From the NCBI GenBank assembly GCA_037013495.1, contig CM072807.1, positions 32,902,802 to 32,966,801 on the forward strand: 64,000 nt of DNA. Reading direction: 5' to 3'. Every line of letters begins with the position of its first letter. Position 1 is the stretch's first letter. This document shows, in pieces, positions 1 through 13,100 of the stretch. Position numbers and translations under genes: made by a program. This DNA is from Hippophae tibetana. Taxonomy: Eukaryota > Streptophyta > Magnoliopsida > Rosales > Elaeagnaceae. The notes beneath the pieces are model-generated. The model ran no database searches and had not been told where the DNA came from. It saw only the letters and a list, made by a program, of their open reading frames with translations.

Positions 1-493
1 CCTCCTCCCATTGTTCAAAAGAATTTTTTTTTTGAAAAAGTTCATCTTCAACCTCCAATTCGGTCAACCCGGCCCGGTTTCACCCAAACGTATTCTCGGT
101 CGTATCTTGATTTTCTGGTGACAGAAGCCGGTGTTCTTTTTATCAAAATTCTCATAATACGATTTCTGAGTGATTCATTTTCCCAATTTGAAGTAAATAC
201 ATCATTGTAAATAAAAATTTAATTAACGAAGTAAATAAATACCGACGATAAGTCATATTTATTTTCCAGTTTAAATTCATAGAATCACTCAAAAAAAATA
301 TTAAAACAATTGAAAATTACCATATGCATCAAAAACAAGCAAAATAAAAAACCTAAAATTTTAATTCTCGTGAAACTCAGCAAAACAGAGATTTTTTCAA
401 AAATGTCTCTCATAGCAAATGTTAGAATACAATTCAATGCAGAAACATTCAAAAACTCTTATGAACGCATAATTTAAATGCAGCGGAAACAAA
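1..493 (+). repeat. Partial monomer, type R, cut by the window start
   Basis: The window opens 16 bases past the anchor position of a monomer. It is type R: attcggtcaaccc at 58-70, cggtcgtatc, agaagccggtg, and an R-type second half (cattgtaaat, aacgaag, agtcatattt, caattgaaaatt). The array therefore continues to the left of the window. Confidence 0.95.
58..74 (+). other. CENP-B-box-like 17-bp motif in R monomers
   Basis: The sequence attcggtcaacccggcc fits the mammalian CENP-B box core nTTCGnnnnAnnCGGGn at 8 of 9 defined positions; only the last G of CGGG is C. The same 17-mer starts at 58, 6181, 6693, 7712, 12303, 14852, 17401, 20968, 24536, 28104, 33200 and 44956. Most other monomers read attgggtcaaccc, losing the TTCG half. 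CENP-B itself is a mammalian protein derived from pogo-like transposases, so a binding role here is speculative, and the match may be chance in the GC-rich part of the monomer. Confidence 0.2.
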
Positions 494-1513
494 ATGGATT
501 GTAAATATACCTCCTCCCATTGTTCAAAAGAATTTTCTTTTTTGAAAAAGTTAATCTTCAACCTCCAATTGGGTCAACCCGGCCCGGTTTCACCCAAACG
601 TATTCTCGGCCGTATCTTTATTTTCTGGTGACAGAATCCAGTGTTCTTTTCATCAAAATTCTCATAATACGATTTTTGAGTGATTCAATTTCCCAATTTG
701 AAGTAAATACATCATTGTAAATAAAAATTTAATTAACGAAGTAAATAAATACCGACGATAAGTCATATTTATTTTCCAGTTTAAATTCATAGAATCACTC
801 AAAAAAAATATTAAAACAATTGAAAATTACCATATGCATCAAAAACAAGCAAAATAAAAAACCTAAAATTTTAATTCTCGTGAAACTCAGCAAAACAGAG
901 ATTTTTTCAAAAATGTCTCTCATAGCAAATGTTAGAATACAATTCAATGCAGAAACATTCAAAAACTCTTATGAACGCATAATTTAAATGCAGCGGAAAC
1001 AAAATGGATTGTAAATATACCTCCTCCCATTGTTCAAAAGAATTTTCTTTTTTGAAAAAGTTAATCTTCAACCTCCAATTGGGTCAACCCGGCCCGGTTT
1101 CACCCAAACGTATTCTCGGCCGTATCTTTATTTTCTGGTGACAGAATCCAGTGTTCTTTTCATCAAAATTCTCATAATACGATTTTTGAGTGATTCAATT
1201 TCCCAATTTGAAGTAAATACATCATTTTCAATAAAAATTTAATTAATTAAGTAAATAAATACCGACGATAAGTCGCATTTATTTTCAAGTTTATATTAAT
1301 AGAAACACTCAAAAAAAAATATTTAAACAATTTAAAATTACCATATGCATCAAAAACAAACAAAATAAAAAACCTAAAATTTTAATTCTCGTGAACCTCA
1401 GCAAAACAAAGATTTTTTCAAAAATGTCTCTCATAGCAAATGTTAGAATACAATTCAATGCAGAAACATTCAAAAACTCTTATGAACGCATAATTTAAAT
1501 CCAGCGGAAACAA
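494..1513 (+). repeat. Adjacent duplicated V monomers, offset 510 bp
   Basis: The first halves at 494 and 1004 look identical, including the rare gtatctttattttctgg and gattcaatttccc variants. The second half of the monomer before 494 is repeated at +510 in the second half of the monomer at 494 (cattgtaaat, aacgaag, agtcatattt). So about 1 kb (roughly 205-1225) is self-similar at a shift of exactly one monomer, as expected after a recent unequal exchange that added a single monomer. Beyond about 1226 the tail switches to another type (cattttcaat, aattaattaag). Confidence 0.85.
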
Positions 1514-3043
1514 AATGGATTGTAAATATACCTCCTCCCATTGTTCAAAAGAATTTTTTTTTGAAAAAGTTAATCTTCAACCTCCAATTGGGTCAACCGG
1601 CCCGGTTTTACCCAAACGTATTGCCGGCCGTATCTTGATTTTATGGTGACAGAATCCAGTGTTATTTTTATCAAAATTCTCATAATACGATTTCTGAGTG
1701 ATTCATTTTCCCAATTTGAAGTAAATACATCATTTTAAATAAAAATTTAATTAATGAAGTAAATAAATACCGACGATAAGTCGTATTTATTTTCCAGTTT
1801 AAATTCATAGAATCACTCAAAAAAAATATTAAAACAATTTAAAATTACCATTTGCATCAAAAACAAGAAAAATAAAAAATTTAAAATTTTAATTCTCGTG
1901 AAGCTCAGCAAAACAGAGATTTTTTCAAAAATGTCTCTCATAGCAAATGTTAGAATACAATTCAATGCAGAAACATTCAAAAACTCTTATGAACGCATAA
2001 TTTAAATGCAGCGGAAACAAAATGGATTGTAAATATACCTCCTCCCATTGTTCAAAAGATTTTTTTTTTTTTGAAAAAGTTAAATCTTCACCCTCCAATT
2101 GGGTCAACCCGGCCCGGTTTCACCCAAACGTATTCTCTGCCGTATCGTGATTTTCTGGTGACAGAATCCAGTGTTCTTTTCATTAAAATTCTCATAATAC
2201 GATTTCTGAGTGATTCATTTTCCCAATTTGAAGTAAATACATCATTTTAAATAAAAATTTAATTAATGAAGTAAATAAATACCGACGATAAGTCGCATTT
2301 ATTTTCAAGTTTATATTCATAGAAACACTCAAAAAAAAATATTTAAACAATTTAAAATTACCATATGCATCAAAAACAAACAAAATAAAAAACCTAAAAT
2401 TTTAATTCTCGTGAACCTCAGCAAAACATAGATTTTTTCAAAAATGTCTCTCATAGCAAATGTTAGAATACAATTCAATGCAGAAACATTCAAAAACTCT
2501 TATGAACGCATAATTTAAATCTAGCGGAAACAAAATGGATTGTAAATATACCTCCTCCCATTGTTCAAAAGAATTTTTTTTTGAAAAAGTTCATCTTCAA
2601 CCTCCAATTGGGTCAACCGGCCCGGTTTCACCCAAACGTATTGCCGGCCGTATCTTGATTTTATGGTGACAGAATCCAGTGTTATTTTTATCAAAATTCT
2701 CATAATACGATTTCTGAGTGATTCATTTTCCCAATTTGAAGTAAATACGTCATTTTCAATAAAAATTTAATTAATTAAGTAAATAAATACCGACGATAAG
2801 TCGCATTTATTTTCCAGTTAAAATTCATAGAAACACTCAAAAAAAAAATATTTAAACAATTTAAAATTACCATATGCAACAAAAACAAACAAAATAAAAA
2901 ACCTAAAATTTTAATTCTCGTGAACCTCAGCAAAACAGAGATTTTTTCAAAAATGTCTCTCATAGCAAATGTTAGAATACAATTCAATGCAGAAACATTC
3001 AAAAACTCTTATGAACGCATAATTTAAATGCAGCGGAAACAAA

Positions 3044-4572
3044 ATGGATTGTAAATATACCTCCTCCCATTGTTCAAAAGAATTTTTTTTTGAAAAAGTT
3101 CATCTTCAACCTCCAATTGGGTCAACCGGCCCGGTTTCACCCAAACGTATTGCCGGCCGTATCTTGATTTTATGGTGACAGAATCCAGTGTTATTTTTAT
3201 CAAAATTCTCATAATACGATTTCTGAGTGATTCATTTTCCCAATTTGAAGTAAATACATCATTTTAAATAAAAATTTAATTAATGAAGTAAATAAATACC
3301 GACGATAAGTCGCATTTATTTTCCAGTTAAAATTCATAGAATCACTCAAAAAAAAAATATTAAAACAATTTAAAATTACCATATGCAACAAAAACAAGAA
3401 AAATAAAAAACCTAAAATTTTAATTCTCGTGAAACTCAGCAAAACAGAGATTTTGTCAAAAATGTCTCTCATAGCAAATGTTAGAATACAATTCAATGCA
3501 GAAACATTCAAAAACTCTTATGAACGCATAATTTAAATGCAGCGGAAACAAAATGGATTGTAAATATACCTCCTCCCATTGTTCAAAAGAATTTTCTTTT
3601 TTGAAAAAGTTAATCTTCAACCTCCAATTGGGTCAACCCGGCCCGGTTTCACCCAAACGTATTCTCGGCCGTATCTTGATTTTCTGGTGACAGAATCCAG
3701 TGTTCTTTTCATCAAAATTCTCATAATACGATTTCTGAGTGATTCATTTTCCCAATTTGAAGTAAATACATCATTTTAAATAAAAATTTAATTAATGAAG
3801 TAAATAAATACCGACGATAAGTCGTATTTATTTTCCAGTTTAAATTCATAGAATCACTCAAAAAAAATATTAAAACAATTTAAAATTACCATTTGCATCA
3901 AAAACAAGCAAAATAAAAAATTTAAAATTTTAATTCTCGTGAAGCTCAGCAAAACAGAGATTTTTTCAAAAATGTCTCTCATAGCAAATGTTAGAATACA
4001 ATTCAATGCAGAAACATTCAAAAACTCTTATGAACGCATAATTTAAATGCAGCGGAAACAAAATGGATTGTAAATATACCTCCTCCCATTGTTCAAAAGA
4101 TTTTTTTTTTTTGAAAAAGTTAAATCTTCACCCTCCAATTGAGTCAACCCGGCCCGGTTTCACCCAAACGTATTCTCTGCCGTATCGTGATTTTCTGGTG
4201 ACAGAATCCAGTGTTCTTTTCATCAAAATTCTCATAATACGATTTCTGAGTGATTCATTTTCCCAATTTGAAGTAAATACATCATTTTCAATAAAAATTT
4301 AATTAATTAAGTAAATAAATACCGACGATAAGTCGCATTTATTTTCAAGTTTAAATTCATAGAATCACTCAAAAAAATATTAAAAAAATTTAAAATTACC
4401 ATTTGCATCAAAAACAAGCAAAATAAAAAATTTAAAATTTTAATTCTCGTGAAGCTCAGCAAAACAGAGATTTTTTCAAAAATGTCTCTCATAGCAAATG
4501 TTAGAATACAATTCAATGCAGAAACATTCAAAAACTCTTATGAACGCATAATTTAAATGCAGCGGAAACAAA
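3044..4572 (+). repeat. W-X-Y trimer, recurs 5615 bp downstream
   Basis: Monomers W (3044), X (3553) and Y (4063) match those at 8659, 9168 and 9678 with a constant offset of 5615 bp (11 monomers). Shared rare variants include atgcaacaaaaac and gagattttgtcaaa in the W second half, and ccatttgcat with gaagctcag in the X second half. The Y second halves differ: this copy has cattttcaat and aattaattaag, the downstream copy has accgaagataag and ttttcatgaaac. The match therefore ends inside the Y monomer. Confidence 0.85.
3553..4062 (+). repeat. Representative monomer (type X, 510 bp)
   Basis: A typical unit used here to describe monomer anatomy. From the anchor: positions 1-38 hold a conserved stretch with cctcctcccattg; about 39-50 is a T-rich tract of variable length; about 60-150 is the GC-richer part, with gtcaacccggcccgg, cacccaaacgtattc and a cgtatc motif, where most subtype-diagnostic bases lie; about 170-230 contains tctcataatacga and the nearly invariant cccaatttgaag. 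The second half is very AT-rich: ataaaaatttaatta, gtaaataaatacc, a poly-A tract near 307-315, an NdeI/NsiI-like catatgcat motif (catttgcat in this copy), then tctctcatagcaaatg and ttagaatacaattcaatg before the next anchor. G+C varies from about 47% at 3601-3660 to about 18% at 3841-3900. Function unknown. Confidence 0.95.
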
Positions 4573-7500
4573 ATGTATTGTAAATATACCTCCTCCCATT
4601 GTTCAAAAGAATTTTTTTTTTTGAAAAAGTTAAATCTTCACCCTCCAATTGGGTCAACCCGGCCCGGTTTCACCCAAACGTATTCTCTGCCGTATCGTGA
4701 TTTTCTGGTGACAGAATCCAGTGTTCTTTTCATCAAAATTCTCATAATACGATTTCTGAGTGATTCATTTTCCCAATTTGAAGTAAATACATCATTTTAA
4801 ATAAAAATTTAATTAATGAAGTAAATAAATACCGACGATAAGTCGTATTTATTTTCCAGTTTAAATTCATAGAATCACTCAAAAAAAATATTAAAACAAT
4901 TTAAAATTACCATTTGCATCAAAAACAAGCAAAATAAAAAATTTAAAATTTTAATTCTCGTGAAGCTCAGCAAAACAGAGATTTTTTCAAAAATGTCTCT
5001 CATAGCAAATGTTAGAATACAATTCAATGCAGAAACATTCAAAAACTCTTATGAACGCATAATTTAAATGCAGCGGAAACAAAATGGATTGTAAATATAC
5101 CTCCTCCCATTGTTCAAAAGAATTTTTTTTTTTGAAAAAGTTAAATCTTCACCCTCCAATTGGGTCAACCCGGCCCGGTTTCACCCAAACGTATTCTCTG
5201 CCGTATCGTGATTTTCTGGTGACAGAATCCAGTGTTCTTTTCATCAAAATTCTCATAATACGATTTCTGAGTGATTCATTTTCCCAATTTGAAGTAAATA
5301 CATCATTTTAAATAAAAATTTAATTCATGAAGTAAATAAATACCGAAGATAAGTCGCATTTATTTTCCAGTTTAAATTCATAGAATCACTCAAAAAAAAT
5401 ATTAAAACAATTTAAAATTACCATATGCATCAAAAACAAGCAAAATAAAAAACCTAAAATTTTAATTTTCATGAAACTCAGCAAAACAGAGATTTTTTTC
5501 AAAAATGTCTCTCATAGCAAATGTTAGAATACAATTCAATGGAGAAACATTCAAAAACTCTTATGAACGCATAATTTAAATGCAGCGGAAACAAAATGGA
5601 TTGTAAATATACCTCCTCCCATTGTTCAAAAGAATTTTTTTTTTTGAAAAAGTTAAATCTTCACCCTCCAATTGGGTCAACCCGGCCCGGTTTCACCCAA
5701 ACGTATTCTCTGCCGTATCGTGATTTTCTGGTGACAGAATCAGTGTTCTTTTCATCAAAATTCTCATAATACGATTTCTGAGTGATTCATTTTCCCAATT
5801 TGAAGTAAATACATCATTTTAAATAAAAATTTAATTAATGAAGTAAATAAATACCGACTATAAGTCGCATTTATTTTCAAGTTTATATTCACAGAATCAC
5901 TCAAAAAAAATATTAAAACAATTTAAAATTACCATATGCATCAAAAACGAACAAAATAAAAAACCAAAAATTTTAATTCTCGTGAAACTCAGCAAAACAG
6001 AGATTTTTTAAAAAATGTCTCTCATAGCAAATGTCAGAATACAATTCAATGCAGAAACATTCAAAAACTCTTATGAACCCATAATTTAAATGCAGCGGAA
6101 CCAAAATGGATTATAAATATACCTCCTCCCATTGTTCAAAAGAATTTTTTTTTTTTGAAAAAGTTAATCTTCAACCTCCAATTCGGTCAACCCGGCCCAG
6201 TTTCACCCAAACGTATTCTCGGTCGTATCTTGATTTTCTGGTGACAGAAGCCGGTGTTCTTTTTATCAAAATTCTCATAATACGATTTCTGAGTGATTCA
6301 TTTTCCCAATTTGAAGTAAATACATTATTTTAAATAAAAATTTAATTAATGAAGTAAATAAATACCGACTATAAGTCGCATTTATTTTCAAATTTATATT
6401 CACAGAATCACTCAAAAAAAATATTAAAACAATTTAAAATTACCATATGCATCAAAAACGAACAAAATAAAAAACCAAAAATTTTAATTCTCGTGAAACT
6501 CAGCAAAACAGAGATTTTTTAAAAAATGTCTCTCATAGCAAATGTCAGAATACAATTCAATGCAGAAACATTCAAAAACTCTTATGAACGCATAATTTAA
6601 ATGCAGCGGAACCAAAATGGATTGTAAATATACCTCCTCCCATTGTTCAAAAGAATTTTTTTTTTTTTGAAAAAGTTAATCTTCAACCTCCAATTCGGTC
6701 AACCCGGCCCGGTTTCACCCAAACGTATTCTCGGTCGTATCTTGATTTTCTGGTGACAGAAGCCGGTGTTCTTTTTATCAAAATTCTCATAATACGATTT
6801 CTGAGTGATTCATTTTCCCAATTTGAAGTAAATACATCATTGTAAATAAAAATTTAATTAACGAAGTAAATAAATACCGACGATAAGTCATATTTATTTT
6901 CCAGTTTAAATTCATAGAATCACTCAAAAAAAATATTAAAACAATTGAAAATTACCATATGCATCAAAAACAAGCAAAATAAAAAACCTAAAATTTTAAT
7001 TCTCGTGAAACTCAGCAAAACAGAGATTTTTTCAAAAATGTCTCTCATAGCAAATGTTAGAATACAATTCAATGCAGAAACATTCAAAAACTCTTATGAA
7101 AGCATAATTTAAATGCAGCGGAAACAAAATGGATTGTAAATATACCTCCTCCCATTGTTCAAAAGAATTTTCTTTTTTGAAAAAGTTAATCTTCAACCTC
7201 CAATTGGGTCAACCCGGCCCGGTTTCACCCAAACGTATTCTCGGCCGTATCTTGATTTTCTGGTAACAGAATCCAGTGTTCTTTTCATCAAAATTCTCAT
7301 AATACGATTTTTGAGTGATTCATTTTCCCAATTTGAAGTAAATACATCATTTTCAATAAAAATTTAATTAATTAAGTAAATAAATACCGACGATAAGTCG
7401 CATTTATTTTCAAGTTTATATTCATAGAAACACTCAAAAAAAAAATATTTAAACAATTTAAAATTACCATATGCATAAAAAAAAACAAAATAAAAAACCT

Positions 7501-8147
7501 AAAATTTTAATTCTCGTGAACCTCAGCAAAACAAAGATTTTTTCAAAAATGTCTCTCATAGCAAATGTTAGAATACAATTCAATGCAGAAACATTCAAAA
7601 ACTCTTATGAACGCATAATTTAAATCCAGCGGAAACAAAATGGATTGTAAATATATCTCCTCCCATTGTTCAAAAGAATTTTTTTTTGAAAAAGTTCATC
7701 TTCAACCTCCAATTCGGTCAACCCGGCCCGGTTTCACCCAAACGTATTCTCGGTCGTATCTTGATTTTCTGGTGACAGAAGCCGGTGTTCTTTTTATCAA
7801 AATTCTCATAATACGATTTCTGAGTGATTCATTTTCCCAATTTGAAGTAAATACATCATTGTAAATAAAAATTTAATTAACGAAGTAAATAAATACCGAC
7901 GATAAGTCATATTTATTTTCCAGTTTAAATTCATAGAATCACTCAAAAAATATATTAAAACAATTGAAAATTACCATATGCATCAAAAACAAGCAAAATA
8001 AAAAACCTAAAATTTTAATTCTCGTGAAACTCAGCAAAACAGAGATTTTTTCAAAAATGTCTCTCATAGCAAATGTTAGAATACAATTCAATGCAGAAAC
8101 ATTCAAAAACTCTTATGAACGCATAATTTAAATGCAGCGGAAACAAA

Positions 8148-10188
8148 ATGGATTGTAAATATACCTCCTCCCATTGTTCAAAAGAATTTTCTTTTTTGAA
8201 AAAGTTAATCTTCAACCTCCAATTGGGTCAACCCGGCCCGGTTTCACCCAAACGTATTCTCGGCCGTATCTTGATTTTCTGGTGACAGAATCCAGTGTTC
8301 TTTTCATCAAAATTCTCATAATACGATTTTTGAGTGATTCAATTTCCCAATTTGAAGTAAATACATCATTTTCAATAAAAATTTAATTAATTAAGTAAAT
8401 AAATACCGACGATAAGTCGCATTTATTTTCAAGTTTATATTCATAGAAACACTCAAAAAAAAATATTTAAACAATTTAAAATTACCATATGCATCAAAAA
8501 CAAACAAAATAAAAAACCTAAAATTTTAATTCTCGTGAACCTCAGCAAAACAAAGATTTTTTCAAAAATGTCTCTCATAGCAAATGTTAGAATACAATTC
8601 AATGCAGAAACATTCAAAAACTCTTATGAACGCATAATTTAAATCCAGCGGAAACAAAATGGATTGTAAATATACCTCCTCCCATTGTTCAAAAGAATTT
8701 TTTTTTGAAAAAGTTCATCTTCAACCTCCAATTGGGTCAACCGGCCCGGTTTCACCCAAACGTATTGCCGGCCGTATCTTGATTTTATGGTGACAGAATC
8801 CAGTGTTATTTTTATCAAAATTCTCATAATACGATTTCTGAGTGATTCATTTTCCCAATTTGAAGTAAATACATCATTTTAAACAAAAATTTAATTAATG
8901 AAGTAAATAAATACCGACGATAAGTCGCATTTATTTTCCAGTTAAAATTCATAGAATCACTCAAAAAAAAAATATTAAAACAATTTAAAATTACCATATG
9001 CAACAAAAACAAGAAAAATAAAAAACCTAAAATTTTAATTCTCGTGAAACTCAGCAAAACAGAGATTTTGTCAAAAATGTCTCTCATAGCAAATGTTAGA
9101 ATACAATTCAATGCAGAAACATTCAAAAACTCTTATGAACGCATAATTTAAATGCAGCGGAAACAAAATGGATTGTAAATATACCTCCTCCCATTGTTCA
9201 AAAGAATTTTCTTTTTTGAAAAAGTTAATCTTCAACCTCCAATTGGGTCAACCCGGCCCGGTTTCACCCAAACGTATTCTCGGCCGTATCTTGATTTTCT
9301 GGTGACAGAATCCAGTGTTCTTTTCATCAAAATTCTCATAATACGATTTCTGAGTGATTCATTTTCCCAATTTGAAGTAAATACATCATTTTAAATAAAA
9401 ATTTAATTAATGAAGTAAATAAATACCGACGATAAGTCGTATTTATTTTCCAGTTTAAATTCATAGAATCACTCAAAAAAAATATTAAAACAATTTAAAA
9501 TTACCATTTGCATCAAAAACAAGCAAAATAAAAAATTTAAAATTTTAATTCTCGTGAAGCTCAGCAAAACAGAGATTTTTTCAAAAATGTCTCTCATAGC
9601 AAATGTTAGAATACAATTCAATGCAGAAGCATTCAAAAACTCTTATGAACGCATAATTTAAATGCAGCGGAAACAAAATGGATTGTAAATATACCTCCTC
9701 CCATTGTTCAAAAGAATTTTTTTTTTGAAAAAGTTAAATCTTCACCCTCCAATTGGGTCAACCCGGCCCGGTTTCACCCAAACGTATTCTCTGCCGTATC
9801 GTGATTTTCTGGTGACAGAATCCAGTGTTCTTTTCATCAAAATTCTCATAATACGATTTCTGAGTGATTCATTTTCCCAATTTGAAGTAAATACATCATT
9901 TTAAATAAAAATTTAATTAATGAAGTAAATAAATACCGAAGATAAGTCGCATTTATTTTCCAGTTTAAATTCATAGAATCACTCAAAAAAAATATTAAAA
10001 CAATTTAAAATTACCATATGCATCAAAAACAAGCAAAATAAAAAACCTAAAATTTTAATTTTCATGAAACTCAGCAAAACAGAGATTTTTTTCAAAAATG
10101 TCTCTCATAGCAAATGTTAGAATACAATTCAATGGAGAAACATTCAAAAACTCTTATGAACGCATAATTTAAATGTAGCGGAAACAAA
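8148..10188 (+). repeat. V-W-X-Y cassette, left copy (4 monomers, ~2.04 kb)
   Basis: Monomers at 8148 (V), 8659 (W), 9168 (X) and 9678 (Y) form an ordered tetramer that recurs at 34654, 35166, 35675 and 36185 (offset 26506-26507 bp). The two copies border the R/S/T/U block of zone II on its left and right. They diverge in the last half of the Y monomer, near 9938: here accgaagataag, there accgacgataag followed by different markers. Internal identity looks high by eye but not perfect; for example gattcaatttccc here is gattcattttccc in the right copy. Confidence 0.85.
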
Positions 10189-13100
10189 ATGGATTGTAAA
10201 TATAACTCCTCCCATTGTTCAAAAGATTTTTTTTTTTTTGAAAAAGTTCATCTTCAGCCCACAATTGGGTCAACCCGGCTCGGTTTCACCCAAACGTATT
10301 CTAGTCCATATCTTTATTTTCTGGTGACAGAATCCAGTGTTCTTTTTATCAAAATTCTCATAATTCCATTTCTGAGTGATTCATTTTCCCAATTTGAAGT
10401 AAATACATCATTTTAAATAAAAATTTAATTAATGAAGTAAATAAATACCGACTATAAGTCGCATTTATTTTCAAGTTTATATTTACAGAATCACTCAAAA
10501 AAAATATTAAAACAATTTAAAATTACCATATGCATCAAAAACAAGCAAAATAAAAAACCTAAAATTTTAATTCTCGTGAAACTCAGCAAAATAGATATTT
10601 TTTCAAAAATGTCTCTCATAGCGAATGTTAGAATACAATTCAATGGAGAAACATTCAAAAACTCTTATGAACGCATAATTTAAATGAAGTGGAAACAAAA
10701 TGGATTGTAAATATAACTCCTCCCATTGTTCTAAAGAATTTTTTTTTTGAAAAAGTTCATCTTCAACCTCCAATTGGGTCAACCGGCCCGGTTTCACCTA
10801 AACGTATTCCCGGCCGTATCTTGATTTTCTGGTGATAGAATCCAGTGTTCTTTTTATCAAAATTCTCATAATACGATTTTTGAGTGATTCATTTTCCCAA
10901 TTTGAAGTAAATACAACATTTTAAATAAAAATTTAATTAATTAAGTAAATAAATACCGACGATAAGTCGCATTTATTTTCAAGTTTATATTCACAGAATC
11001 ACTCAAAAAAAAATATTTAAACAATTTAAAATTACCATATGCATCAAAAACAAACAAAATAAAAAACCTAAAATTTTAATTCTCGTGAACCTCAGCAAAA
11101 CAAAGATTTTTTCAAAAATGTCTCTCATAGCAAAAGTTAGAATACAATTCAATGCAGAAACATTCAAAAACTCTTATGAACGCATAATTTAAATGAAGCG
11201 GAAACAAAATGGATTGTAAATAGAGCTCCTCCCATTGTTCAAAAGAATTTTTTTTTTTTGAGAAAGTTCATCTTCAACCTCCAATTGGATCAACCGACCC
11301 GGTTTCACCCAAACGTATTGCCGGCCGTATCTTGATTTTATGGTGACAGAATCCAGTGTTATTTTTATCAAAATTCTCATAATACGATTTCTGAGTGATT
11401 CATTTTCCCAATTTGAAGTAAGTACATCATTTTAAATAAAAATTTAATTAATGAAGTAAATAAATACCGACGATAAGTCGCATTTATTTTCCAGTTAAAA
11501 TTCATAGAATCACTCAAAAAAAATATTAAAACAATTTAAAATTACCATATGCATCAAAAACAAGAAAAATAAAAAACCTAAAATTTTAATTCTCGTGAAA
11601 CTCAGCAAAACAGAGATTTTGTCAAAAATGTCTCTCATAGCAAATGTTAGAATACAATTCAATGCAGAAACATTCAAAAACTCTTATGAACGCATAATTT
11701 AAATGCAGCGGAAACAAAATGGATTGTAAATATACCTCCTCCCATTGTTCAAAAGAATTTTCTTTTTTGAAAAAGTTCATCTTCAGCCCACAATTGGGTC
11801 AACCCGGCTCGGTTTCACCCAAACGTATTCTCGTCCATATCTTGATTTTCTGGTGACAGAATCCAGTGTTCTTTTTATCAAAATTCTCATAATTCCATTT
11901 CTGAGTGATTCATTTTCCCAATTTGAAGTAAATACATCATATTAAATAAAAATTTAATTAATGAAGTAAATAAATACCGACTATAAGTCGCATTTATTTT
12001 CAAGTTTATATTCACAGAATCACTCAAAAAAAATATTAAAACAATTTAAAATTACCATATGCATCAAAAACGAACAAAATAAAAAACCAAAAATTTTAAT
12101 TCTCGTGAAACTCAGCAAAACAGAGATTTTTTAAAAAATGTCTCTCTTAGCAAATGTCAGAATACAATTCAATGCAGAAACATTCAAAAACTCTTATGAA
12201 CGCATAATTTAAATGCAGCGGAACCAAAATGGATTGTAAATATACCTCCTCCCATTGTTCAAAAGAATTTTTTTTTTTGAAAAAGTTAATCTTCAACCTC
12301 CAATTCGGTCAACCCGGCCCGGTTTCACCCAAACGTATTCTCAGTCGTATCTTGATTTTCTGGTGACAGAAGCCGGTGTTCTTTTTATCAAAATTCTCAT
12401 AATACGATTTCTGAGTGATTCATTTTCCCAATTTGAAGTAAATACATCATTGTAAATAAAAATTTAATTAACGAAGTAAATAAATACCGACGATAAGTCA
12501 TATTTATTTTCCAGTTTAAATTCATAGAATCACTCAAAAAAAATATTAAAACAATTGAAAATTACCATATGCATCAAAAACAAGCAAAATAAAAAACCTA
12601 AAATTTTAATTCTCATGAAACTCGGCAAAATAGAGATTTTTTCAAAAATGTCTCTCATAGCAAATGTTAGAATACAATTCAATGGAGAAACATTCAAAAA
12701 CTCTTATGAACGCATAATTTAAATGAAGTGGAAACAAAATGGATTGTAAATATAACTCCTCCCATTGTTCTAAAGAATTTTTTTTTTGAAAAAGTTCATC
12801 TTCAACCTCCAATTGGGTCAACCGGCCCGGTTTCACCTAAACGTATTCCCGGCCGTATCTTGATTTTCTGGTGATAGAATCCAGTGTTCTTTTTATCAAA
12901 ATTCTCATAATACGATTTTTGAGTGATTCATTTTCCCAATTTGAAGTAAATACAACATTTTAAATAAAAATTTAATTAATTAAGTAAATAAATACCGACG
13001 ATAAGTCGCATTTATTTTCAAGTTTATATTCACAGAATCACTCAAAAAAAATATTTAAACAATTTAAAATTACCATATGCATCAAAAACAAACAAAATAA

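Larger units (their letters stand above)
1..10188 (+). repeat. Zone I: irregular V/W/X/Y/R monomer array
   Basis: Monomer starts and types: 494 V, 1004 V, 1515 W, 2022 Y, 2535 W, 3044 W, 3553 X, 4063 Y, 4573 Y, 5084 Y, 5596 Y, 6106 R, 6617 R, 7129 V, 7640 R, 8148 V, 8659 W, 9168 X, 9678 Y. Diagnostics: V has ttttcttttttg with ctcggccgtatc; W has tattgccggccgta, ttatggtgacag and gttatttttatc; X resembles V but has tttctgagtg and a second half with ccatttgcat and gaagctcag; Y has ttaaatcttcaccc and ctctgccgtatcgtg; R has attcggtcaaccc and agaagccggtg. No fixed higher-order period runs through the zone; runs of one type (four Y from 4063) suggest local single-monomer expansions. No gene is visible. 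Confidence 0.88.

Noticed and set aside
200-245. AATAAA polyadenylation-like hexamers and TATA-like strings
   Set aside because: They occur several times per monomer as expected from AT-rich sequence, with no transcript or gene context.
340-360. Telomere-like aacctaaaat in each monomer
   Set aside because: Only one partial CCTAAA unit per 510 bp, embedded in A-rich sequence and never in tandem; chance match.
520-720. Recurrent plus-strand open frames of 66-79 codons in most monomers (for example 520-720, 5084-5311, 63311-63514)
   Set aside because: Many start at TTG, not ATG. The ATG frame and the downstream frame join only when the poly-T tract has a suitable length, and that length varies freely, so the frame is not selected. 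The similarity between copies is that of the satellite itself.
3209-3511. Minus-strand open frames up to 100 codons (for example 3209-3511, 8824-9126, 36353-36655, 45050-45352)
   Set aside because: They start at TTG, span the AT-rich half of one monomer plus part of its GC-richer half, are broken in most other monomers, and show AT-driven composition rich in Phe, Leu, Ile, Asn and Lys. No recognisable domain.
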